In this document: positions 11,669-25,682 of the stretch, in pieces
How the letters are laid out: the number at the start of each line of letters is the position of its first letter
Position numbering within the stretch: the first letter of the stretch is position 1
Assembly: GCA_025403435.1 (NCBI GenBank)
Contig: CM046330.1
Span: 14,530,239-14,594,238 of the forward strand
DNA from: Artocarpus heterophyllus
Lineage: Eukaryota > Streptophyta > Magnoliopsida > Rosales > Moraceae
Length of the DNA stretch: 64,000 nucleotides
Direction: 5' to 3'
The notes under the pieces: generated by a model
The model's database searches: none
The model's input: the letters and a program-made list of their open reading frames with translations, nothing else
Told to the model about the DNA's origin: nothing
Position numbers and translations under genes: made by a program

Positions 11669-13567
11669 GTAGAAATAAGATTGGTGACAGTTTTGGTCGT
11701 TCCCGTTTATGTAACTTTTGGAGGACTTTTGTTCTTTTTGTCTTTTCATTTTTTGATACTTGATCTTAGTATCTTTTTTTTGAGTTACAAAATCTTATGC
11801 ATGAAATTCTTGGCTGTGGATTTCGATATTGAGCTAATCATATTTGTGCAAATTTCTTTTAGGTTTTTTTTTTTTTTCATTGTCTAGATGCATGATATGG
11901 GGTGGGATATCAAATAGCCCAACATTTCTCGCCTTGCATGCTTAATCTGTTATGATATTTGCCTTCAAGCTGGGTGCATTGTTCTACAATTAGGTGCGTA
12001 ATCTTTTCTTTCATTCAAAATGGTTCTGAACATTCATTTCTAACTGTATTAAACACGACGTTGTCAAAAATAATTTATAGCGTGGTTGGCAACTTTGCTC
12101 GTTCAGCTACTACATTGTAAGGGCAGGGCAGGGCATGTTTGGCATATTGTATTGTATTGTATTGTATTGTATTATGTTGTATTATATACAAAAAATGTAA
12201 TGTAATACAATACAATAAGGTGTGTCAAATAAGTTATAAAACTCTTTGATGTTGCACTATTTTGGCTCCAACTTATTAGTTATACCTACGTTTCAAAACA
12301 CTTTAAGGTTTTTCTTTTTTCTCGAAGGAAAAGGGTTTCTTAATGATATTTTATATCTTATATTTTGCGTTTATAAAATTACATTTTTGGCTTGTTGACT
12401 ATGTTTCTTGTCCCATTTTTGACCTTGAAATTTCAAAACATTACAAATTGTTGTTTTTTGTCCAATTTTTGGTCTTGGAATTTCAAAACTTTACAAATTG
12501 TTTTGAATTATGCTATTTGTTACATGTTCCTACAAATCAATTTGTGATGTCTTGGAGTTTTAGGGTAAAGAATGAGACAAGAAATATATTACGAAAGCTG
12601 AAAATGGAAAAAATATATATATATAGACAGGTAACTTTGATATATAAATATATTAAAAATAGATATGTAATTTTTGAGGTATGTTTTTAGCATTGTAGAG
12701 GTGAAAACTGTGAGTGAGTTAGAAGTTTTATTTATAGTCCGTTAGGGATTGTTGAGATGAAAGCTGTGAGTGAGTTAAAAGTTTTTTTTTTTCTTTTTTT
12801 TTAAAATATTTAGGGAATGTGGTTCAAACTATATTTTGTGGTTCTCACGACAATTGTTACAATGTTCTCTCTTTTTTTTTTTTTTTTGCTGTTTTGTTTG
12901 ATGATATTTTGGCTATTTTTAGGTCAAAATTGAGAGTAAATTTGATTCAAAGGTATTTATTTGATGTGATAAAAAAACAAAACGCATAGCTTTTCTAATA
13001 AACCTAAACAAAGGTATAAAAAAAATGTGATTTTTTTTTTTAAAAAAAAAAGAGAAATACAAACATATGTACTGATGCGAATGACTTTACCACAAAAGGA
13101 GACTTAACACAAGAAAAAACTGTTAAATACACGTGAAGCTTGAGGGATAAAATGCGAATAGCAAAGAGAATAAAACGGGTCTTCTATGAATGGGAAGGAT
13201 ATATGTTGGATGTTCGATTTCATAAATGCTAGGCGTCTATTCGTACGTACCTTCTCAAGAAAGATGGGCAACCTCTTGTGTGAGGTGAGTTTTTTTATGT
13301 ATAGCTGTTTATGCTGGTCCAAAGAGTGCTACTAAGCAAAGGATGAGCACCCCTAAGTTTTCGACAAAGCTTCGAGGTCAATCTAAAACCTCATGGGATG
13401 TTGCTCATGGAGCTAGCAGGAGCGTTGGAGTTGATAAGATTTTGTTCCAATAGGTTATTTAAATGCTCTTCAAATGACTTGAACTAGAGCCAATCCAAAC
13501 TATACCACTCAATTGTTGAAAGATGGTATATAATAGAGGCTCTTTTGACAGCACCTCATGTTTCAAA
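11669..13567. other. RPS13 3' region and AT-rich intergenic DNA
   Basis: The first 200 bases or so are presumably the RPS13 3' UTR, being T-rich. A short (ATTGT)n array at about 12145-12180 is followed closely by its partial reverse complement (tacaatacaata, near 12206-12217), giving a potential hairpin. Homopolymer T and A runs follow. Two similar stretches with gtgagtgagtta lie near 12710 and 12768. No gene is recognised. Confidence 0.5.
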
Positions 13568-16500
13568 TGTAACGACCCTATTTACGTGGCCGTTACTTAA
13601 TTTGAACATAATCATAACTTCAACATACTTTAACATAAAATGTTGAAATTTTGGAATATATATGTATTTTTTATATAGGGATTCTTGTTATATAATCCTT
13701 AACATAGAACCTGAAAGGAAATAATAACCATTTTTTTAAACTTAATTCCAAAAATCTGACACAATAATTAATTTCATAAACATGATAATAACGTAATAAT
13801 AATTATTACGTTTAACATAGTCAAAATAATTTTCTTGAAACTTCTCCTTTAAACAAAAGAATATTTGTTTAAAAACTATTACTTTTAAAACATTTCTTAA
13901 TTTAAATAAAACCATTTGAAGAAGAATTTTAAATTAAATGATGAAATAAGATCATGCTAAATGTTTTTTAAAACTTCCTTAAATCCAAACATTATAATTT
14001 CTCATAGCATAAACATCTAAACCTTCATAAAAACAACTTCGTAAAAACATATTCATAAAATTCATTTCTTAATTTAACGTAAAACTGAAACACGCATAAA
14101 CTTGTAAACTAATACTGCGAAAATATTACGAATTGCATGAGCGGTGTAGATACCCATCTCCACCATTTGTCCGCTGCTCACCACAACCCATCAATGTCAC
14201 TGACAAGTTTTCTTACCTATAGCATGAATATACTCGCTCAGCAAGTAAGAAGTCAGTCTCGCAAAACATAATTAAATATTATTTTAATAAAAATATGTAT
14301 GAACATTTTATGCTGGCTTATCAAATTGTTTTATACTTAATTATTTAAACCATAACTTATTTTGTTACTTAACTTTTCTTATCTTATAAACTTTAGTGTT
14401 CGTACTAGCTTCATTAATCATGAGATCATAACATGATACTTCCTTAGTGGAACACTTGAGATGCTTCCCTTGTAGAAGACTTGAGATGCTTCCCTTGTGA
14501 AAGACTTGAGACTATCGAACACCGAGGTCATACTTTAACTTTATTTGTGTACCTCATATCAAGAAGGCTAGTACGACACTTCCTTTTTATCTTTGTTTTA
14601 CCTTATTTTTAATTTTAGTGAGCATATCAAAGACTATCACATTATATGCAAACTTATTTGCAAATCATAACTTGTACTCTAAAACTAATTGCATAACAAA
14701 TGCAACATAAAATTATAACTTAATATGTAAAACTTTATGCATTAACAAAAAGCAAACATACTTTAAACATAATTATTGCAAATACATTGCAAATCAATAC
14801 TGCGTTCATCACTTAACATGATCATACCAACATATGACATGGCACATCATAACATAATAATTCAAATTATCATAACATAACAGCACATCATAATATACAC
14901 AATGTGACAATTCACCAATCATGCATTTTCATAATTTTTTATGAAAATATTTAAAACATTTTATTTAAAGACCGTTCATATTATAGACGAGATTCTTACT
15001 TTCCTGTACTCCGAGCTAAACAGGTTTAGTTGTATCTTGCTATATCTACAGTCTGTGAGGCATCCTCTGTAGTGCTCCTCAAGCAACCACGAATGGCTAG
15101 AAATGCTTCCTGAAGATCATACATTGCTGGAAATGTCATTCTAGACTTTGTTACTGTAGTTTGAGTCACCTCAATTTGTGTGCAGTCGGTACCAGACAAT
15201 TTTTATTAGAGTGTAATTAGCTCAAATGGAGGGCACCATCGCTTTTAGAGCATCGAAACAAGGCCGGACGCGGTCTCAAATAATTAATCGAAGGTCCGGA
15301 TCACAAAAACCCAATGTCACCATTGACCGGCGTTGACTGGCGTCAATCGGACTCTGTTGGTGGCCGAGCTTGAACCTACTTCCCCCAAACCGACCCTTCT
15401 GAGTCTAATAGTGGTGTCAATTTCACCTAATTTGGCCTCTAACATAGCAGATCAGGCTCCATAATCTAGGACAAAAATGGTGGCTTGGGTGACTGTGGTC
15501 CGGCAGTTATGGCCTGAAATTGGCCAAGGACTTTTGCTACCCATCCTCCTCTGAGTGTGACGGTATCAACGACATGCTTCAACATCTACTATATGGCCAG
15601 AATCAAGCTCACGTCGGTGGCACGTGGAGGTGGAGTTCGATCGCCACCCTCCCGTGGTGGTTTCGTGAAATTGAATGATGGGTTTTCATTTCTTAATCCC
15701 TTTGAACATGAAGGAAGCACCAATATGCAACAACGGTGGCGAAATGAGCAACATCGAGCTCTTCGCAGCTGTGCACGACTGCTGTAGATGGGTGGTGTGA
15801 CGATCCGCCTTTTCAGGTAGTTACTTTACTTACTTAAACATCATTACTTAAATAGTAATCTTACTTACTTAGTAAGAAAAATACTGAAATAATTTTTTTT
15901 TCTTTAAACGTACTTAAAACCTGTTGCAACATCTATCGCCATTCAAGTTAAGACCTCGCTCAACACTTGATTTTAAAACCATTTCAAATCGTTTCTTAAA
16001 ACTTAATAAGAAACATTTACTAAAACATAACTTAAAACTTAACATTATAATTGTATTAAACAGTTCATAAACTGAATCTTAAAACTTAGAAATATTTCTT
16101 AAACTTTGAAAACACTATATTAAATAGTAGAAAATATTTCTTTTAAACAGCGAAAACTTACTGTAGTGATATCCATACCCAAATCCTCACATCCGTCCTT
16201 CGTAGCACCCAACTCTTCTAACGGGTCCTACTGGTCACCCATAAAACTACCTACAACATGAAGAAACTTTTTATGAGCTTTCGCTTAGTAAGTTCAAACA
16301 TATTCTCACAATTTATTTAAAACATGCTTTAGAAACTTTTCTCATGGAAACCTTTTTCTTAAAACATTTTTAATAAACATTTTTCATAAACATTTTTCAT
16401 AAAACATTTCTAAAACGTTTCTCATAAACGTTTTCATAAAACATTTATGTAACGTTTTTCATAAACGCTTAATATAAAACATTCCTCAAAATGTTTTGCC

Positions 16501-19085
16501 ATAGCATATAAATGTTTCATAACAAGGAAAACCAGTAAAATCAAAATGTATGTTTCTATTTATGTTCAATTATGAGCATTATATGAACATTCTTTTCTTA
16601 TTTTAACTTTCTACCTTCGTTTCTTAACTTTCCCTATCTTACTTTAACTTTCTATCCTTATTCTTTATCTTTCCTTATCTTACTTTAATCTTTAGTGTTC
16701 GTACCAATATATTTAATCATGAGATTATAAATGTGATACTTCCATTGTGAAAGACTTAAAACCATCAAACTTTGAGGTTATGTACCTCACATCTAGGAGG
16801 TCAAACTTTAACCTACTTTTATTACCTCATAACAAGGAGGCTGGTACGATACTTTTTTTTTTTATCTTTACATTACCTTCTTAGTAACTTTAGTGAGCAT
16901 TTCAAATGCAATTACATCATACGCAACACACTTGCAAGTCATAGCTTGTACTGTCAAATCTATTGCATAACAAATGCAACTTATTGCATAACAAATGCTA
17001 CATAAAACGCAAACACATTTTGTAATTCATAACTTATACTCTAACACTTATTACATAAAAAATGCAACTTATTGCATAACAAATGCATCATATAACGCAA
17101 TCACATTTTGCAAATCATAACTTTTATTCTGAAACTTATTGCACAACAATTGCAACTTATTGCATAACAAATGCATCATAAAACTTATAACTTAAACTAT
17201 AAAACATTATGCATTGTCATAATGCAAAATATGCTTTAAATGCTTTAAATATCATAACTTGAACTTTTAAAAATATTATGCATATCAATATGCACATAGA
17301 CTTTAAACATAACAGTTGCAAATTCATTGCAAATCTTATTTTATACTTTAGAACTTTTTTGCATAATAAATGCAAATATACTTTAAAAATAACTTGCATA
17401 ACAATTGCAAATACATTTGTAAATCATATAAATAAGTATTTAAAAATCATTTACTTCATGTTGTAGGTGAAGTCTGAACTTACCCGGACTATACCTTAGC
17501 GTTCTCTATTCCATTCCTTTCTCGTTTCTTTTTCTTCCATTGGTCGGCTCATGTGTCTTGATCATACGACAACCGACTCATTAATTAACTTTCTTTTTAT
17601 TAATCCACTCGATTGATAATAAAACGTAAACATTAACTATTCTTTCTTTTTAACTTAACTTGTATACTATCGGTTTACCCTTGTCCTTTACTTAATTTTA
17701 TAACCCACCGGGTTACCTATAATTTACTTGAACATATCTTATTAAATCTCTCGTCACACATGACGGTTACGTTACCTAACGTCTTACGAAATATTTTTCA
17801 TCTAAGAACGTTATGCTAATTCGGAGTGTTCAAATCCGTTTTAGCCATTTACCTTAATAATGACGATTTTACCCTTAATAGGTTTTCGTCCATTTGGTAA
17901 CTCTATAAAACCCATTGCTTAACTTTACCGTTCCATTTCTTACATATTACGAAAAAATTCCCGTGAAGGAGCATTTTCCAACATCAGGCGTTTCAGGTCC
18001 ATTTTGGCATTTTTTCATAAAATAACCATTTTGGCATTTTTTCATAAAATAACCATTTTGGCCTTAATCACTTTTTCTTTCACTTTTTTCTTTGACTAAA
18101 TTTTGAATCCTTTAGAACTTAGCATCCTTAATTATTCACTGCCTACAGTAGTGTATAAATTCTACATTTTTTGGTGAAAAACCTAGTTTTCACACGATTT
18201 TATGGTTTGAGCCGAAATACAAAAATATTTACATTTTTGACCCCGGAACGAAAAGTGACCAATTCATATAATAACGCTTAGTTTTTCACAACGAATAAAA
18301 CTTACAAAAGCACTATGGTCGAATTCCAAACATTTCATAACGTTCTCATTTCTTGAAATTTTGTACCCAAAATTACAAAATTTCGTAAAATTCATTAACT
18401 TCTAAACTGAACAAAATTTTGGAAATTTGTCCATGTAGTCCTAACAGTTTCGATGAGTTCTACAACTTTTATGTTGTGACTTTCTTGAAATTCCAATGTT
18501 TAGGGGGACTTTTTGGCTGATTTTCAAATCTGCCGAGAATACCCTTTTTCTTTGCAATTTAGTCCCATTTCAAATTTCATCAAAACCCTTACTTTCTTCT
18601 TTCCATCATCCTGACTATCAACATAGAACATAAAATAACCATGCCATAATGCCCATATTACATGCCATGGCTTAAACATTTCATCAAACACTTAATATGC
18701 ATTAAAAACATAAACTTTTTCAAGCATAAAGTTTAGAATTTTACCTAAACTTCATCAAGCCTTTTGATCCTCCTTTGAAATTCTTGAAAACCTTCTCAAC
18801 GCCCTTGACAACATTCATAACAATCCCCATAAAAATCTCAACCAAATCATGAATAAAAACCCTTAAACATAATAGGTAAAGCTTAGGTTTTACCTTGAAA
18901 ACTCTTAAATCCTCGTGTCCTTCACTTGTTCTTATTTCCTCACATGATTTGGAGCTTGGGATTAATCAAAACTTTGAGAGGAGAGAGTATGGGGGAATGG
19001 TTTTGGGCTAGGGAAAAAATGGAGCTTTTTTTTTTTTTTTTTCCTCCTTCCTTCCTCTATTTCTTTCTTTCTTTCTTCTTTCTTT

Positions 19086-19117
<32 letters not shown>

Positions 19118-20811
19118 TTCTTTCCTTTCTTTCCTTCTTTCACGTTTCTTTTTCACGTTGGAGACCTTCCAAATGGTCTCTTATACCATTAATGTATATC
19201 CACACTTTTTCTTTTCTTTTCTTTTCTTTTCTTTTTTCTTTTTTCTTTTTAATAAAAAGGTGATCAGTCATCACCTTGGTAATCAATTAGATTACTTTGG
19301 GTGGCCAAATGTGATTGGGCCACATTAGTGGATGTAGTGGCCAAATCAAAACTTTCAAAATGTCCCACTAACTTTTTTATGTAATCCAAGTTTATACTGA
19401 CAGTATTTTTTATATACTGTCGGTATTCTTTTCTATACAGTTTATGAGGTTCCATAGCCTCTCATACTTGTTTACATTCATCACATAATATAATTCCAAT
19501 ATTATCTCACTTTGTACTGTCCAAATTTATTCTGACAGTATTTTTTCTATACTGTCGGTATATTTTCTAGACTGCTACAGTATTCCTTATTCATACATAT
19601 TCTCCAATAGTATTATTCCTATACTGCTTTAACTTAAACAGTCCAATTTCTATAATGCATAACCTTAAACAGTCTAATTCTTACACTGTATTACTTTTGT
19701 AGTGTAATTTTTATACTGTATAACTTTATTAGTGTACTTTCTTGCACTGCATTAGTCTAATACTGTATAATTTTTAATGTTCTTATACAATATTTTTCTC
19801 CTTAAACTGTATTTTTGTCTTATATAATTCTTAACTTATTACATTTTTAATGTAGTAAAAATGCTTAGGTGTTACAGGTGGAGCTCTCCGATGACTGTTG
19901 AGGTGCAACCATGGATGGGTCTTGTTCCTCTCATCTAGTGGTTGTGTAAGAAAAAGAATCACATTGATCTGATATCGGATGACGAAGTTATCTCATCGAA
20001 ACGAAATAGGTTTCTCTCCCACTTTGGCCGGCGCATGTGGCTTCCTCCAACGGTGTTGTGGGTGGCACGACACCTTGTTGGAACTAGCTCATCAAGAGCT
20101 TTCCGTTGGTGCAGGAGGAGTCGAAAACGGACATCGAAATCTTAACCGGAGTCAAAGGAGAGAGAAGGTGTAGAGAAAGTAGATAGAGAGAGAAATCTGA
20201 TTTTTTTTTTGGGATTTTCTCCCATTTTGCAACATTTTCATATATTTATAAACAATAATGCTGATCTTTAAAATCTATACTGTGTCGTGGTAGGGTTGAT
20301 CAAATTTTGATCCGTAAACTTGAAATTCCTGTAGTCATAATTGTACTCTTTAAAACTGAAAAATTCTTACTCTATTAAAAGTAATTTTATAAGCTTTAAT
20401 CTTTTATTGAACTGATATCATAATAGAATTTTCACTTAATCAAAGTAAGTTTGGAAATTCTACTTTTGTCAGATAATCTTAATTTAGATATTCTAATTAA
20501 GACTCTTATAAATGTCACTTCTTTGACTTAACAAGAAATTAATGAATTATAAACTTTTAATTTAGCACATTATATAATTATTTTAATATACTATCATAAT
20601 ATTATATTGTTACATGTATCATAAATAAAGCATATAAATTTATGTATTCATAACATTATTTATTTTTAAGGTCTTATAGCTATTAAGACCTTAAAAATTT
20701 GCGTATTAGTAACTTCTATACTTGTACTTTCCAAGCACTTAACTAAGTAATTATAAAAAAAATTTTAATTAATCACATTTATTAATTTTTGAAATTTTTT
20801 CAGTCGTTACA
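13568..20811 (-). mobile_element. Old solo LTR interrupted by a second solo LTR
   Basis: The left end is TGTAACGACCC and the right end GTCGTTACA, flanked by the perfect 5-bp duplication tcaaa (13563-13567 and 20812-20816). Without the inner insert the LTR is about 3.2 kb. Minus orientation follows from similarity to copy B: bases about 15010-15790 and 19882-20180 are a diverged version of the copy B U3. No internal coding region, primer-binding site or second LTR is present, so LTR-LTR recombination is the simplest history. Confidence 0.85.
15796..19876 (-). mobile_element. Nested solo LTR, about 4.1 kb
   Basis: It starts TGTGACGATCC, ends GTGTTACA, and is flanked by the perfect duplication ggtgg (15791-15795 and 19877-19881). 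It lies inside the older solo LTR. It contains short tandem blocks built on ttattgcataacaaatgcaa (about 16963-17185), pyrimidine microsatellites (CTTT)n at about 19050-19140 and (CTTTT)n at about 19208-19245, and recurring ctgtatta-like words near 19390-19830. A motif near the cttagtaagt segment (about 16285) is shared with the other LTRs here and suggests minus orientation. No ORF of interest is present. Confidence 0.85.
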
Positions 20812-21953
20812 TCAAAAATAAAGATGGAGAAAATTAAACTTTTTGTTTTTCCATTAATACATTTAATTTCATAAAAAAAAATACATTTTATGCAATAGTA
20901 TTATAAAAATTTTACACTATAATATATTTTTACCACGATAACATAACAACTAAAATGTTTTGGTTATAACTTAAACACAAAATTTGAAAAAAAAAATCGT
21001 AATTTTTAATGTTTTGGTCCTCAAAATCCCCAAACTACACTCCCCGTCTCACTTTCTTTTCCGTCAGTTGATGGAGTTCGCATCGTCAAAGTCCACCACT
21101 ATTCCGCCGTCCGTCGTCGCCATTGTCAGATTGTGCCAGAGAGAGAAACGAAGAAAACCAGGGGACAGAGAGAAAGACCAGCGCGGATCTGGGTTCGCAG
21201 CTAATCGACTTCGCGAGCTCCTCTTCGTCGTTGTTGGCGCAACTCTGGGCATCGTGCAGATCAGCAAACCCACTCATCGTGAAGATACTCGTAGAGGGGT
21301 ATTTTCGCCATTAAGATAATAGGAGCGAAGCTCTAGGTGTGTTAACACCGTTACTATCTGACACCGTATCGCACCGTAACAAATCGTCATCATAAAATTT
21401 CACAATTCCAATTCGTCGCCCATCACGTGTCGGGCGGAGTCGTCACCTAGTAAGCAGGCTAATTCCCCATTCATGTGGGCGTCTTTGACGTACAGCAGCA
21501 CAAGAATTCTGCGCTACTGCCCTCTTCTCCTTCCACGTGTCCCTTCTTCTCCATCCTTTCCTCGTCTCGCCATTTCTGCTCCTTTCTCTTTCATGGAAAA
21601 TACTCATACTAGCAGCAACAGCAACGTTTCTTTCTTCGCCTCATTTGCTCGCTCCAATACAAGGCTTTTTTCCCCAGAGATTTTAATTTTGAGGAAAGAA
21701 GAAGACTTTTGTTGAGGGTTTTTTTTTTTGTCGATTTTTAGTCCTCCAAGCTGAATATGAATGGTTCTCTCTAGAATTTGTTTCCGATTACAATATACCA
21801 TTTGGATTTGTCGTGAATTCCCTCCCTGCAATTTCTTCAAAACCAAAAATTGTGTGCGCGTTTTCTTCCTCAACGAAATTAGAGACTTTCTATTGGAGAT
21901 TTTCATGCTGGTTAACGTTGTGCAGTGGTGGTGGTAGAAGAAGAGATTACGAG
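20812..21953. other. Unassigned stretch upstream of the tRNA phosphotransferase pseudogene
   Basis: Bases 20812-21020 are AT-rich. Bases 21030-21720 are distinctly less AT-rich and hold several short open frames on both strands (for example a plus-strand frame from 21064 opening MEFASSKS). None is recognised. Parts of 21470-21950 may be the 5' UTR or an N-terminal extension of the following gene. Confidence 0.35.
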
Positions 21954-24465
21954 ATGAAAACTGACAGAGAAAGATCCAAAAGTCGCGGCGGCGGCGGCGG
22001 TAAAGATAAGATTGACGCACTTGGTAGATTATTGTAAGAACCAAGAACTTAGATTTCCTGTTTAATAATTATAATTACTTATGAATTTTTCATTGAATTG
22101 CAATGATATACTTGTTTTCTCGATTTAGCCTCAAATATTTAGGCTCAAATTATTTATATTCTTTTTATGTAGGACACGTATTTTACGCCATATGGCTTCT
22201 GAATTGAATCTGAATATGCGAAGTGATGGGTATGTGAAGGTTAATGATCTCTTAAAGCTTAGTTTGAAGACTTTTGCCAATATCCCATTAAGATCACACG
22301 CTGTTGACGAAATCAGGGAGGTTAGTGATTCAGAATTTCTGCTCTCTTGACTCTTTTTGAACATATTGCAGAATATACCCTGAATATTATACGAAAATCT
22401 GCAATGGCAACATCAAATATTCCTTCTTTGTGTTCTCAATTTTTATTGATAATATTCATATTTTATGAAATTGTATGCCTTCTAGAGATGCTAAAACAGG
22501 CTGGGCCTAATAGGTCGGCACGAACATGACACAACGCGATTATTAAATAATACTAGCCCATCGTGTTTATTAAATAGGTTGGGCTTGGTGCAACTTTTGA
22601 GCATGAAACAGGTTAAGGCACAATATGGTAAGGGCCCGACAAAGATATATTAAGAGCTAAAAGCTAAAAGCACTACAAAAAGCATGAACACCGGTACGGG
22701 CATGAGCACGGCCCAAGTACATGGACACGGCCCATTTATGGGCTGGGCTTGACGTAGCACGGCATAATAAATAAATGGGCTAGCCTAGGCACGGTACGAG
22801 GTAGGCTTGGGAATAAATTAAACGGGCTAGCCGGCCTATTTGACATCTTTAAATTGCCATGTTTTGGTTTAATTAGTAAAAGTGATTCTTCCATTATTTA
22901 TTAATGTTTCTCACAAACTGTCTAGTGAAAACTATTTCAGGCTGTAAGGAAAGATAACAAGCAGCGGTTTAGCCTCCCGGAAGAAAATAGAGAGCTTCTG
23001 ATACGCGCAAACTAAGGTCACACGATAACGGTGATATATACTCTCCTTTGTAATATTCTTTTGAACTTGAAATAGAAAATCCATTTAATGGAATGCCGCC
23101 TTGTTTATGGTTAACTTTCTATTAGAACACTACTTCAGCTTCGTGTTCAGTAATCATGGACGTAATACCTATTATTGTCATCCTTTTCGGTTGCATTGTT
23201 TAGGCAACCTTTTAATTTGAACTTGTTCTTGGTATAAACGTTCTAGTGTTGCATATTTTTCTTAAACAGATGTTAGACTAGGAATACTTGTATTTAGTTC
23301 TTTTTCCAATTTGTTTATGATTATCATTGTTGCAGTAGAAGCTTTATGTGACTTTTCATTTCTAACTTGCGGGCAGTTGAATCTGAAAGACTATTAAAGG
23401 CCATACTTTCAGCTGATGAAATTCCAGGTGGCTTTTTTTTAATTATTATTATTATTTTTTTTTGAAACGTTAAGTCTGCAAACGAGAGAAAACCACATGC
23501 AGTTTCATATTGAAATGACCATTTTGTTTGCCTAATTGTTTCTCTTTCCTCTTTGATTTGCAGCGTGTGTACATGGAACTTATAAGAAGAATTTGGAATC
23601 CATATTAGCGTCTGGTCTGAAACGCAGGAAAAGATTACACGTGCACTTCTCTTGTGGCTTGCCGATGGATGGGAGGGTGATTAGTCGTAATATGATTTCT
23701 AACTCTGTTTATGCATATAAAGTTATTAATATTTGAACTTCTTATCTATACCCGTCGGTTGCACCCTCTTAAAGGATGGCTAGTCATGAACAAGAGCTTG
23801 AGTCTCAGAAATTTTTTGGCTTTCTTGGGGTATATTTGTAACAATCTATCGAGGTTGGTGTAAGCTGAACTTGAGCATCCTCTTTAAAGGCCTAAATCCT
23901 CCATATCTTCTACCACATGAATCACAACCATTGATCTTTCAAGTCAAATCCGAATACCAAGATTACTCTTCTGATTGTTGATGTGATCTTTTTTATTGTC
24001 AGGCATGAGACGAGATGTGAATGTCTTGATCTTTCTTGACGTTCAAAAGGCTTTGGAAGGTAAATAGTTTGTGAAGGATAGAACTTTCAAATTTATAAGG
24101 TGTTTGGGAGTATCTAACTACCAAATAGTGTAAAGCTCTCACATGTTACAGTAAAAAGCAAAATGTTATTACAATGTAAAGCTTTCACATGCTACAGTGT
24201 TTTGAATCAAAATAAACTTCAGCCATGGTTCTTACCACATTTTTCAAACATCCTATTAATCTCATCATGAACCGGAAAATGCATGCCTTGATCCTAATTG
24301 CTTCTTCTGAATTTGATACAGAGGGAATGAGGCTATACATCTCAGACAACAAGGTAATATTTGACTGAAGGTTTTGATGGTGTTGTTCCTGTCAGGTACT
24401 TCGAAAGGATAGTATCATGGCTCTATAGACAACCCATTACTTTTTTGAGCTTTTTGGATTTGATC
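21954..24465 (+). pseudogene. TPT1: tRNA 2'-phosphotransferase (Tpt1/KptA family), disrupted
   Basis: Tpt1 removes the 2'-phosphate left at the splice junction after tRNA ligation, using NAD+. Exon-like blocks in order are 21954-22033, 22173-22320, 22941-23030, 23377-23427, 23564-23686, 24003-24059 and 24322-24465. They encode recognisable family segments: DALGRLLTRILRHM with the Arg-His pair, SDGYVKVNDLL, RFSLPEENRELLIRAN, CVHGTYKKNLESIL, LHVHFSCGLP, DVNVLIFLD, LYISDNK and TEGFDGVVPVRYF. Two clear lesions exist: TAA at 23013-23015 where the family has Gln after RAN, and one extra T in the attt run near 24358-24362 that shifts the frame before the last segment. The join 23030/23377 is also out of phase, and the C-terminus reads on past the usual end. 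Introns are kept, so this is not a retrocopy. Sequencing error is less likely with several lesions. Confidence 0.85.
22500..22850. repeat. Repeat-like block in intron 2 of the TPT1 pseudogene
   Basis: This stretch is rich in gggct, ggcccg and gcacgg words (for example gggcttggtgc, cacggccc, ggctgggctt) and has compositional contrast with its surroundings. It resembles dispersed plant repeats with GGGC/GCCC-rich composition. The family and exact ends were not determined. Confidence 0.4.
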
Positions 24466-24566
24466 AACAATGGTAGATTTTGTTTTCTTTTCTTCTCATG
24501 CTTTTTGGAACTAAGCGGCGTGATATACTTATATATACTTAAAACTCTTGAGTTGGTGAAGTGAAA

Positions 24567-25310
24567 TGACCCATACCCTTCTTCATTTGATTTTATTCTC
24601 TTTGGAATAAATTCAAAGTGAAGGAAAAGAGGAGAAAAAGAAAACAAAGAAGCATAGCTATTGTAATAACGGCTGCGGGATGCAAAATGGGAACAACTGT
24701 TGAAATTGAAAACGACATTAGGAACGGCAACAGCCACTATGGACGACGATAACTCAAAACGGTGAGAAGTGAGAACGAAAGTTTAAGAAAACAACCAGAA
24801 AAATACAGTAGCTTTGAAAACACAACTTGACTTTAAAAATGACAAGAAGCTAGAAAACGACAATTACCTGAAAAATATCGATTAAAGAAAATGACAACGA
24901 TGGGTAATAAAAGTAACAAAAACTTGAAAACAAGAACATGCTTATGTCTACATGAAAAACGACAGCGAGATGGAGAAACGACACAAATGCTGTAAGCGAC
25001 GATGACTAGAGTCGGACAACATCAATCATCAAGTCGGGGAGACGACGACTAAGTGAAAAAAAAAAGAAAAAGAAAAAACGAAGAAAGAAAACAATGACTT
25101 AAAACGCAAATACCATAAAAACGACAATAATGACAAGAATTCATAAAACGAGGATGACAATGACCTATTTCTAATTGTTTTTGAAAATGTTTTTATATAT
25201 TTTTTGAAACAAAAATTTCAAAAGCACTTTTACTATCATTTTAGAAAAATTTTCGATTTCTTAAAACAAAACCATTTTGCGAGCACACCAAACAAGTAAA
25301 TATTATGACT
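24567..25310. other. Purine-rich low-complexity DNA with a MITE-like tail
   Basis: From about 24600 to 25160 the plus strand is strongly A/G-biased and repeats variants of aaaacgacaa, like a degenerate minisatellite. From about 25165 to 25290 the sequence (ttttgaaaatgttttta ... caccaaacaagt) resembles one end of the short repeats at 9221 and 27560. No coding signal is visible. Confidence 0.4.
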
Positions 25311-25682
25311 ATTATTTGTTAAGGTATTTCTTGGATGTTTTCAAAAACAAAGTACAAAGAGAACGGGTAAACAAAAAGATTCCATTTTGTCTCATTATTA
25401 CTTACAAAACAAAATCCCAAACAGTGAATCTAAGTATTGAGATCATTGTTTAATTAGTAAGAGGAGTTTAACCTGCAAGGTTATATAGGAAATGACGTGG
25501 CCTGAATCCATTAGATGGACACGGACCGTTCCGTTTCAGAGAGACTAGACCGAGTTAGTCGACTTAAACATTGTCGTTTTACTGATCTGAAATTTATAAA
25601 TATCAGTTTCTCAGCAAAGCAAACAATCAGAAAGGATTTTAATGAAATCGGATCTCTGTGTTTCGATGGTCTCGCCGTGGAG

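Noticed and set aside
16963..17185. Repeated ttattgcataacaaatgc units considered as a CRISPR-like array
   Set aside because: The units are adjacent and variable without unique spacers, and this is plant nuclear DNA inside an LTR. It is a local tandem repeat.
18962..19156. Lysine/glutamate-rich minus-strand frame
   Set aside because: It is a translation of the (CTTT)n microsatellite.
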